Shown here: positions 44,909 to 56,900 of the stretch, piece after piece
How the letters are laid out: every line of letters starts with the position of its first letter
How positions within the stretch are numbered: the first letter of the stretch is position 1
From: Ptychodera flava
Taxonomy: Eukaryota > Hemichordata > Enteropneusta > Ptychoderidae
Direction of reading: 5' to 3'
NCBI RefSeq assembly: GCF_041260155.1
Contig: NC_091928.1
Span: 38,381,388 to 38,445,387 of the forward strand
Length of the DNA stretch: 64,000 nt
Notes under the pieces: model-generated
The model's database searches: none
What the model saw: only the letters and a program-made list of their open reading frames with translations
Told to the model about the DNA's origin: nothing
Translations under genes and position numbers: made by a program

Positions 44909-47900
44909 GTACAAAAAACATGTATTGAGCTTTTATTTTGTAATTTCTAAACATGTACATTTTGTCAAACAGGTTGAAATTGTGCGCACATATACAAGTT
45001 GTTGAAAAGGTCGAAATTATGCAAAATCCATTATGATTAATATATTGCCAGTATTATGTAGCTTATCAATAGCATCAAATTTACATGAAAACATATTAAA
45101 TAGAAAGCAATGCATTTTAGGCCAACTACTGTATACACATGGTAGCAGGCCGTAAAGAACAATTCTTGGTTTTAGAAACTCAGTGTTCTGTACACTACAA
45201 CATCACTTTGTAGTGGATAGATCATGAAGCTACAGTGCATTTACATTAGTTCATTTGGTGAAGAGAACTAAAAGTTTCTGTACAAAGCCATATAACATGA
45301 ATCTTATTTTCTACATTTCTATATGTACTTCCTCAGACACTGACCTATCTGTACAAATAGAATTGGATGCCATTGATAGTCATCACCAACATCTCAGAGA
45401 AACAGAAGAAGATGTTACAGCCCTTCTAGGAAAAGGAAGCAAAGAGCCTGAGCAGAAAGTGGTGAATCAACTGAAGGCCAAACTGACACATAGAGTAGAA
45501 GAAGTGGTGGCTGATGAAGACCGCCGTGAAGAGGTAATGAAAATTTGCAACAGGATACTTGAAGATATGGTGCCAGAACTACTGACAGTAAGATCCTTGG
45601 CAATCTTGCTGAGGTTCCTTACTCTTTATAATCTCTACAAGTTGAAGCAGACTTGTAGATCTGGAAGTTTGGCCAGAGCATTTGAACCACTTCTGATAAC
45701 AGATGAAATGAGAAAGATCGCTGCAGAAGCTGGGATCAAACTGCAGTTGAAAGCTACTTATGACACGAAAAAGTTTGAAGAAGTTGAAGTTTTCTTTATA
45801 AATCGTAAGTTGATGTTAAACCCTTTTGTAACAATGAATTGTGAATAGCCATAAAAGTATAATGCAGCCTCATGCAGTTCAACAGATATATCACACATTG
45901 CCTTTACAACCAGTTGCTGCTTTGACAATGAAGCAGAAGTTATAGTAATGTTGAAAAAGTGTTGTTTGTGTATGAAAATACTCATGATGGGACAAAACTT
46001 GGAGTGTTAGTCTCACAAATCTTCAAACCTGCAAATAAGGACTTGAGGTTTTTGATTCCATATTGTGTATAACTTATGGGATTGACAAATATATAAATAA
46101 CTACGGTAATGAATAGTTTATTTTTTATTTATTCATTTAATTATTTATTTGTTCACTCATATTTATACTGGTTTCAGCTCCCTTACTCATAAGGGCTGAT
46201 TTCTAAGGAGGACAAGTAGAGAATGAAAAAGTAAAAAACAATAATGTAAAATCTTAAAGATATACCAAAAGTGAACAAGTATATCAACACAACAAAATTG
46301 AAATTACAACTTGATATGAACAAATGAAAGAATTGCAAACGTATTAAAGTTACTGACAAGTGTACAACAGTGAATGATGTACATAATGAGACAAAACTAA
46401 GTTTTGTGTAAAGTCAAATTGGGTGAAATACTGGCCTCTATGCAGGTAAAGTATTAAGCTAGCAGGTTGAACAATATGAACAGAAATTACAGACTTAAGG
46501 TTATTTGTATGGAAGCAAAGTAAAGATATGGACATTTCTTATGAAATACCGGTGAGTTGATTTGTAACAGTGAGGAACAAGATCCCCTTTGCATGATTTC
46601 AAACAAGACATCGATCAGGAGCAACAACAGTTAGGTGCATATTTGACCAATTGTTGATGTACACTTTGTGAAAACTTAATTTGAAAAGATATGAGCAGCC
46701 CTAAAATGAAGCTATTAATCTGTATCATTATACATTATTTTGGCCCATCCAGAATAACATCACACTGGTCAAATGGGCTGAACTAAAGTGGTATACATGT
46801 GTACACAATACTTGTTCTGGTGTTGATCATTGATTTGATATCGCTTCACATTCCAAGGCGACAAGAACAATTATCGTGTAACCATATTATGTGATCGTTA
46901 CAAGTTAAAAATAAACTCCTTGGTATTAAAGGAAACGATCATTTCAGTAACCTAAATAAAAATGTTGACATCAGGTTGCAATCGAGTATACTTAAGAGAA
47001 TAAAATTAAGTTCCATCCAGAATAGCTGTGGGTATCGATGTTTTCCACCCTTTTCCACTGCACCTTGTTTTTCTTCCAGGTGATGGTGGAGGAATTCAAC
47101 CAGTGAAATTCTATGACAATATCATCGAAGAAGAAAATGATGAGAACCTAACTTTCGATAGACATGATACTGTTGTAACAGAAGATGGCAAGTTACAGCT
47201 AAAATCAAATGTGAGTAGAAAAAAGTAGCTGTCAAATTAGAATTCAAATACTTTCAAAATATTGTGGTCCAAAGGTGGACTTAGTTCAAGAAAGAGAAGT
47301 GTGAAGCAAGTGTTTTGGTAAAAATAGGTAGACTGGTGAATGTGGTTAATATTTCAAGGTTTTACTTTTCCTTCAAGGTAACAGAATCTGGTCAAACAGA
47401 CAGTCATCAGAAGGACCAAGGAAAAAGTAAGTACAAATTTAATATGTATATTAAGTAATTTGACCATGCAAGTAGCTTTTCTGTTACACTCAGTCATATG
47501 GATTGTAAAATATCCTTTTGCAGAATAAGGGATGTCTGGATCGCAATTCACATTTCCTTGGTAGGACCAATTTAAGGTATAATAATCTTTACAGCCCTGA
47601 TACGGGTTTTGCGGCTCGAGGTCGTACGGCGGAAGGGCCTGAGCGTGCGAGGGCCCATACGCCGTACGACCAAGGGCCACAAAAGCCGTATCAGGGCCGT
47701 AAAGGTTTTATCATATACATTATGGAATGATAAATAATAGTGTACATAATATTCAACATTGTTTAGGAGATAAAAATGCATGCGATATCAAAAATTCATC
47801 GCCATTTGTGTCAGTTTTTCATAAATACGATGGCCGCTTCCTGTCGCGGATCGACATACATAATGACATCATTTGTTTACCAGCAGAATTCTAGAACACG

Positions 47901-50900
47901 CAAAGCAACATCTGTACTATTAGGTGACCAACAGAGATCAAGGCTGAAATTGAGGTGTAAGAAGGACAAATCGCGATGTCAGTTTCTTGTAAGATATACT
48001 GTACAGGCACGCACTTAGTATACACAGGATTTCACTAGAATTTTAATAGAAATAAAAGCGGATGTCACCTGCACAGCTCCACTGTCGCCACGCGCAACTA
48101 TGATCTAAGCGAGCAGACGTTTTCCTAATCTAGCGCTGGCTTTGTGTGCGAACGGAACGTTTGCAGATAGCAACGTGTGTAGTAACCAGAATTGAGATAG
48201 TTCAGAAATGCACATGATTGCCCATATTTGGGCACTGGGCGGGGCGTGATAAGTAAAAAAAATGCACAGATCTGAGGGTGCTTTCTCCCATAGCTTTACA
48301 CAGGCACGTGTATTTAGAATATGATAATACTGGGTAGGGCTTAATATTCAATATCATCTGTTCCTTTTGTCTTATCAGTATTCCTGTCATTTGCCACATC
48401 AGACACTAAAGCTATTGTCATGTCTGATGGAGAGCGAATGTAAATCACCCAGAGATGACAAAAGAACAGCTATATTGGCCGTAGCATACACTCATAGAAG
48501 GAATCTGCTCTAATTCGCCAAAGGCATGAAATATGTGTCAATATTTTACGTAAACATGCCTGGAAAAACCCAGTAAAACTGCCACAGCAATATGTAAAAC
48601 ATCTCGTAACTACTATACATGTGATTGAACTCCAGGAGTATAAATGATCTTGCTGTTAATTGCCTTCAGTAATAAAAATTATAAAAACATCAAATAATTA
48701 CTCAATGTCAAGGCAATTTTAGAACCAGCAGAATAGTTATAGTGAGAAGCTAATCTCAGTCTTGACCCATTAATTCATGTTTAAATTGATTTCACACACT
48801 ACAGCCCACATGGCTCAGTGACATGCACCGGTATATATCATTCGTTACAAGTGAGTTTCCTTTCAAAAGCTTTTTTTTAATGTTATGGACTAAAATAAAG
48901 TGGTGTGCCTACGGTGAACAAAGACCGAAGTATTTATGATCTTACTGGTAGTGGTAATACTCATTCAGTCAAAAGATCCCCTCGCTGAGGCTATGCTTCA
49001 AAACCCTGCTAATCAGTTTAATCTCCAGATCATCATGGTATGGTGGAATGTCGATGCAATGTAGTTTTCATTAAGAGCCGCGACATGAAATAGTGATGTA
49101 TGTGTCCACAATTTAACATTATCTCACAGCACATTCAACATGTAGACTGTGCTGTGTGAGGAATTTTAGATATTTGCAAGGAACCTACTGATAGTTTACC
49201 TCACTTCCCCTTGGTACCAACATAACAGCACCGTATGCATGTAAATCATATCCTACCGATATAGTATACAGCCCTTTGCTCTGAGCATGCATGCACTGTC
49301 TCCAAGGGCAGTGATTGACTTAATTAGCTTTAAATGATCTACAAAGGGCTGCCTATGTTTGCTTTACATCATTTCAATCATACTTTGTGGACAAGGCACT
49401 TATTTTTACAGTGTAAGATCAGTGCTTACAGTGTAATGATCATCACACTAAATCAACTATATATCAATTTGGCTACTGTCAGAGAAGTTGATATTTTATG
49501 TTTGATACTACAGTGTAAAGCCAAATCCATATGCTATCAGCAGGCCCGCTGATATAGATGTCTTCTTTTCTTGAGTCTTAAAACAGACATATTGTCATTT
49601 GAAATTACACATAGCCATGCAAACTTCGTCTATTGGTAAGGTGCCCTAATCTCAACCCAAAATATGCTTATATGGTCCACTCCAATAATAGTCACAAATG
49701 CATCAAAACTAAATACATCTTACAATTCATAAATGACCATAAAGCAACACAGGTAGGTGTTAACCCTTTTCCTGCCAGACAGTATCACTTCCCCATCAGC
49801 CAAGTCAGTAAAAAGTGGTATTGAGCCAAAAAATGACGTATTTTCACCCACTTGGCTTGGTCTGTTATAGCATCTTTAGTCCCAAAAAATCAAGTTTACA
49901 GTATCTCTGTTTTCAACAGCCTTCAAATGTACAGTATTATTTTAAAATACATCATATGGAATATGTTGTGTTTCATTAATTTTAACCATCTTGACCTGGT
50001 GGTGAAATATGGACTTGGCAGGAAAAGGGTTAATGGATGCATATCTCTGAGTTACTGATATGACTGTTGACAATCATGTGACTACCTTTTTGCAGGAAAG
50101 GATCCATCAAAGTTGCTGCTACTTGAACTTGATGCTGAACGCGAAATCAAATCATCCACTGAGACCAATGTATGTTCACTGTTCAAAGCTGAGAAGTGTA
50201 TCAGATGGACAGGGAGGCAGTTTGATATGCTCCAAGCAGTGATGACAATGACAGACAGGGTTGAACATATCCTATCCTCTAGACAGGAAATCTTAGCACT
50301 ACTGGGTGTTACAAGGTATCTCTTGGCTGATTCAGAAGGTCTGTCATTCCTTGGTGAGTATTCTCAACCATTAATCACACCAATGTATGGCATGTACCGG
50401 TATATGAATACTTTTTAGGACATATCAGCTCTCAACAGATCTCAATGAAACATGTAAATAGCATCACAAAATCTTCCATGAGAGTGACAGGATTTTTATC
50501 AGCTTTATCTTTGAGCAAATTGACTAACTGTGCACAAGTTTTAAAGGAGAACAAAGCACGTACAAAACAGTCAATGTGAACAACCACTAATGTTGGAACA
50601 AGGGATTGCCTTTAAAAGATCTGATTATTTCATATACAATATCAGCATATCATCTGGTCATGAAAGTAAACATGCAGTACTTGAGAGATCTAAAATTTCC
50701 CATGTATTAACTGCAGACTTATTGCAACACTATTTAAATTTTCAATAGAAAATCTTGCCATGTCATAGTATGCTTTCCTACCAAATTGTTTTGGAAAGCT
50801 GTATTTACGTAGATGCAACTACAGTGTTGCTGTACAGAACTGTATGAAAACAAATAAAATCTGATTAGGAAATGTTGAGGCTACACTCAGTCTGAACAAA

Positions 50901-53900
50901 TAGTGCCGATATAAGGGATGGACCATTTGATTTCTGGGGATGGGGCTGGAGAACTTTCGAAGAAAATTTGGTTGCCAGCCATTTCTAGGGAAAAAATTGT
51001 CTACCCAGGGGACATGGAAAAAACAATTTCTTCAAGGCTGTACAAAAAACTGTTTCCAGTTACCCTGAGACAGTAGACTGTGTCTTCAGTAGTCTGAGGA
51101 GCTGCCACCTATGGTGTTTAATCATGGCGAAGATTTCATAGATTAGTTGATAATTCAGCTGCGAATTAATCTTCTGCATATGATTTGTGGCATGAAAGAG
51201 CAGAAACCTGAGTATGCATCGATGTACTGTAGTATTCTGTTTTCTTCCAAGTTGTTTACAAATGCATTCCTGCTAACTTTCTTAAACCAAAAAAGCTAAT
51301 TGTACTTCAGGAAAAGGTAAAAAGGGGACTGTGTCCCTTCAAAAACTTCCATTTAAAGGGACAGTCTCGAATCCATGGTTCTCACATAAGTTGTTGTTGG
51401 CATTGACTGTTTACATGTATGTGATTTTAGTCCTTTGTTAATTTGTGCACAGTTAGTCATTTTTGCCTAGAGATAAAGTAGATAAAAACCTGCAACATTA
51501 ACAATTTTCTACAAAGGTTTTATAAAATAGCAAATTTCTTGGAATGCTTGAAGGCGGAGCCTCCCTTTAAAAGGCTGCAAAAACGCAGACAGACTGCAAA
51601 GCGGTCAGCGCGAAGCTGCTGCTGATCAAACTCTGTGGTTATATTCAAATTCTGACATGACGGAAGACGATTTTTTAGGAAATTCGTGCGGTTGGTGGTC
51701 GGGAATCAATGCCCGTTGGCAATTTGAACCGACCGTCAATCAAACACTTGCATGCCTTGGTCCACACAGTTATAAAATGGTAATCAACTCCATAAGAAAC
51801 AAAAAGGAACATGTCACTAATTACAGTGACGGCACCAATGATTTTGACGATGAGATACAGCTGGATATTGATACACTACCGAATTAGGTTTGTCAGTTTG
51901 CTCTCAAATTTACCCTTTTAGTGGTCAACTTTTACAACTTTGCGCCAACATCAGACAGACTAAAACAGCAGGTGACGCAGCAAGATGTCTGTAAACTAAT
52001 TTACTATGTAGTATGTTTATATCTTTACAGCAGCTATCAGTTTCAATGGTGACACACACAGAGACTGGTTGCCAAGTTTTACAAGCAGTTCAAATTCACA
52101 GAGAGGTGGTAAAAGAACGACGTTACTGCAAATTTAGACTCAGAGGACAGTGTTCTTTGTAGTTGAATATCAATAAAGTTCATGACTTCAAAAATAATAG
52201 AGTGATGTGTAAAATGAACAAACTTTACTTTGGTTATCAACAAATGAATGACACCACATTTCTCAATGAGCTGACATTGGGGCCTACTTCAGTACGAAGT
52301 GAACTTGGGGGTTTCAGGCTATTTCGTGAACGTCATTTGTTTTCTATATTGACAAGATTGTAGCGACAAGCGATAAAAACATTGCAACATTGTAAGAGTG
52401 TTTATCATTTCTAGTTGATCCGACGTTTTTATTAAACACAAAAAAATCTAAAACTAACAACCCAAGGTCTTTGTGTCAGCAACTTTCTAGCCTAAAATAA
52501 CTCAGACAACAGTTTTCTATATTGACAAGATTGTATTGTATTGATATTCAACTACAAAGAACACTGTCCTCTTAGTCTAAATTTGCAGTAAGGGGTGGAC
52601 CATTTGATATCCTGGGGGGGGGGCTTGGAAGATTTGGGGGAAAAAAAAAGATGCCAGGTGGAGTTGCTCGAAAAAAAAAATCTGGCTTTAGGTGGCTGAT
52701 GGAAAAAAAATTATGGACCATTGCGACTCGGAAAAAAAAATCTTGGCAATTGTTCGATGCACACTGCAGCATCAATAAAAATCAAGCAGTAGCTCTAGAG
52801 TTTTATAAAGCATAAACCATCAAGCTTGAGGAACAATAACTGAATATGAACAATTGTACAGTATACATGACCTTCTGATTAGAGGAAGTATGCTGAAATT
52901 GAAATTGCTCACCAGTGTTTTCCAGAAATGTGTAAATCTGAATGTAAGGATTTTGTCAAAATACCACAAGAAGAGAGACAGCCTGCAAACATTTTACTAT
53001 TATCGTTTGCGCATAGAAAACTCATAACAATGAAAAAATGCGTAGAGACTCAATCCAATGCGTAATATTATTACGCATTGGATCGACTCTCTACACATTT
53101 TTTCATTGTTATGAGTTTTCTATAAACGCATGTTTTATTCGTAAATGCGAACACTGTTATAGTGAATTATCTTACCAATGTTTTTCTTAACAAAAGCGAA
53201 TGTGTTTTGATTAGAATTGAATGAGTTTGATGGTTTTGGGGAAACTACTATGTGGTAATGAAGAATGGGAAATGGGCAATGAAATGAGCAGACAGCAGGT
53301 GATTTAAGATTAAATGTTACATCTTCACTGCAAATAAAACCATAAGTGTGTCATAAATAATACAAACAAAACAAAATCATGTTTGTTTGTTTTGTTGTAT
53401 GTGAGCCACGTCTAAGACACACAACAAAAGTAGTGTTTCAGTCAGTAAATGTCACCTCAGATGCCACCAGAGAAAACCATTTCCACTCCAAAATTTCATT
53501 TTTCGCCTTTTGAGAGGGCGGACACCCCCTCTCGTGCTCCCCTCCTCGTTGGCTACGCTCACTCGCCGCTCAGTCGCTTCGCTCCCTCGCAGTCCACCCG
53601 TCTACTTTCTTAAATTACCCGGCTACTTTCAATGTAAGGACAACAATAACAAGTAAATGCCATAAATGTACATGATTTTACAAATATGTTTTAGTAAAGT
53701 GAATCAAAAATGTACATGTATTTACATAATTTCATTTAGTTTCTTGAATATAGTCTGCGTGGGACAGAACAGCATCTTTTTACTGGGTGTGAAAAACCAA
53801 GCAAAACAAATATTGCACTGAAATTTGGTAAAAAAAAAATATATCTCAAAGAAGGAAAGTGAAAAAAAAAAGTTGCCAGCATATGCCCTGTAGAAAAAAA

Positions 53901-56900
53901 ATAATCATGGTGAAGCACGTGGGAAAAAAAAAATAATGGCTCTCCACCAATCTTCCAAGCCCCCCCCCAGGATATCAAATGGTCCACCCTAACCTCGTTC
54001 TTTTACCACCTCTCAGTGAATTTGAACTGCTTGTAAAACTTGGCAACCAGTCTCTGTGTGTGTCACCATTGAAACTGATAGCTGCTGTAAAGATGTAAAC
54101 ATACTACATAGTAAATTAGTTTACAGACATCTTGCTGCGTCACCTGCTGTTTTAGTCTGTCTGATGTTGGCGCAAAGTTGTAAAAGTTGACCACTAAAAG
54201 GGTAAATTTGAGAGCAAACTGACAAACCTAATTCGGTAGTGTATCAATATCCAGCTGTATCTCATCGTCAAAATCATTGGTGCCGTCACTGTAACAATTA
54301 AGCAAAATAACCCTTAGACTACCAATACAGCTGAACTCGTTCTCAATAGACAAAAGTTGTCATACAGTTGTCTTCTGTTTTATTACAGAATTGGAGGAAC
54401 AACTCATTCAACATGGTGAACCAACTCAGCCAATCACAGCAGTCTATGAGACACTAAGTTTACAGGCTAGAAGTTTACTTCTACACAAACCCAGCAAAAA
54501 AAAACTAACAGATTCTGAAATCAGATACTTGGAATTGGCACAGTCTAAAGTTCATTCTTTACAAAGTCAACTTGACAAAGCTTTCACAGAAAAGAAACTT
54601 CTGGAAACCCAACTGGCTGAAGCAGTACAGGAAAAATCGCAGCAGGAAAGGCAGTATCAGAAGTACATGTACCGCTGCCATACTGCTGAAAAAGTAGTTT
54701 CTACCCAATTAAGTGATGTGCATAAATTTAAAGATAGAGTGGAAAAGTTAGAAATTAAGCTCAAAAAAAAAGACACAATAATAACAGAACTTAGGACAAG
54801 GCTATCACAATTATCTGATGCACAATATGATATTGAACTGCAGAAAAAAATTGCAAAGAGCCTTCAACTCGGTGGACATGTTAGCACAGAAATGAAAGAG
54901 AAGGGTGAGTCAACTAATAATATTGTATTCATGTGCGTAAGTGCTCATGCTTGGGCAAGCGGAACCCGTCCTCAACTTTCAATGAAAGTTTCCAATCAAG
55001 GTAATGTTCCGGCAAGAGCCCATCCCAATTTTTTCAATTTTATGATTGTTTGTTTTTTATTTTTTATTTTTTTATTTTTTTTTTTTTTTTTTTTTATTTT
55101 TTTTTTTATTTATGGGAGGGGGGAGGATTGTGAAACTAATAATTTAATAGAAGTCATTATGTTTGAGTCTCATTAGCTCAACATTCTTTTGGTTACATCA
55201 TGCAGATAAATTCTGATGGCCCTGCCTGAAAAGACCCATCGCTATGCAGCTGGAATGAAGCAAATTTTACAATATATTTTGAACAATGAAACAAGTAGTA
55301 TTTGAACATGTTGGGTCGAGTCTGAGGAAGTGCACTTGCCCAGTTTTTTAATAAAAATATATGCTCCATATCCCGGGTGTTTACGCAGATAAATATGGTA
55401 TTTGTAGTGAATGCAATACATACAACTTTAGTGACAATGCAGGGGGATTTTCATAATGTGCAAATGAATACAGCGACAAAGATAGCATTATGATAAGTAA
55501 ATTTTCAGACTTCTGTAATCTTTTAGTCAATTTAGGATTTTTTTGAAATTTTCTTGAGTCTTTAGTCATTCTTACAGGTGCCGCCAACTAAGCTGTTCGT
55601 GCAAAAAGGTGTTCGTGCGACGTTTTTCAGCGGGCGGGCAAATTTCAAAACTAATCAGCGGGCGGGGAGAAAAAATCTATATTTACTGTGGGCGGGGAAG
55701 AATTTTCACTATTTTCAGTGGGCGGGGAGAAAATTTTTGACAGTGGGCACCGGAAGATACGTAGAGGGAGGGGAAAGCGGCGTGGTTGACAGAACTTGAG
55801 GGGAGATTTAGCACCTAACTTAGAGGGGAGCAATGTTCCAAAGCTATACTGCCAGCTGCTCCTACGGTTTGCGTTGATCTGGGTTGCCTAGTAGACATCT
55901 AGTTGGCAATGGGAAATTTCAGTAGTGGGGAGAGGGCAGAGGGGAGCCTAAAATGTTGTGGGGAGTGGGGAGCGGGCAGACTATAGATACTGGAGGGCAG
56001 CGGGCATCAAAATTCAGTGGGAGGGCATATTTTCCGTGTATGCCAGTGGAGGGCAGTTACGAACAGCTCTACTTTCCCCTCCAAATTTTGGGTCAAGGTC
56101 AAAAATACGAAAAATCGGTATATCAGCCTTCAAAACATGTTTTGTGATGATTTTGCGAAATTCATGAAATTTACCAGTTGGCGGCACCTGTTCTTATACA
56201 GAGAACCCTCAGATGATCAACTTTAGAAACCCCTTTGTCTATACATACATATTAGACTATTATGGCTGTATTGAGAGATATCAACAGACGGTAAAGTTGA
56301 CTATCCCAGGTTGCCTAAATTAATTGAGGCTACAGTCACAGTATGTCAAATGATGATGTAAACACACAACTTGTTAAGCGGATGGATGCTCCTAAGGCAT
56401 AATACATATACTGACACATAATGCTCTGTTCTATATTAAAGAAACAAAAGCATTGCTTCAGTTTTTAAAAACTACGCTTGAATAAAGACAAAGACAATAA
56501 AATTTGCTCAGTAGTGACTTTCTTCCTTATAAACTCTTATTTCATTTTGCCCATTATGAGCACCTGAGGATTTGGTAAATTATGTCTTAACCCTTTAAGC
56601 GCTGGCATTTTCTCCCGCCAAAATTTTACCAATTTTTTATGGATTTTTTTGTAATTTTTGACCAAATGGACATCACATTGATTTGCTACTGTTTTTCCTC
56701 AAAATTTTGGGAAAATTTTAGAAAAATTAACTAGGGTATATTTTATAAAGGGGAAAAATAGACTTTGGCGCTCAAAGGGTTAATATTCTTTCTGAATGTA
56801 ATGAAATTATAGTAATTTCTGTTATTCATAATAGAGGTGACTGATACTACAGTGGATAACGTACATGCCAAGACAGAAATGATGCAGACTGAGAAAGAGA

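Larger units (their letters stand above)
51821..54294. repeat. Large inverted repeat with one arm interrupted by a MITE
   Basis: Left arm 51821-52175. Its inverse is found in two blocks, 52539-52591 and 53991-54294, which join to one continuous 357-bp copy when 52592-53990 is removed. The loop is 52176-52538. Arms match closely (e.g. ttacagtgacggcaccaatg at 51821 against its inverse ending at 54294). Confidence 0.88.

Noticed and set aside
43255-44960. Several minus-strand frames of 70-120 codons over the glycosyltransferase exon
   Set aside because: Shadows of the long plus-strand frame, with no recognisable composition or motifs.
54905-55176. Continuation of the coiled-coil frame beyond the donor at 54905
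   Set aside because: It runs into poly-T encoded phenylalanine and looks like intron; the GTGAGT donor fits the next exon in phase.
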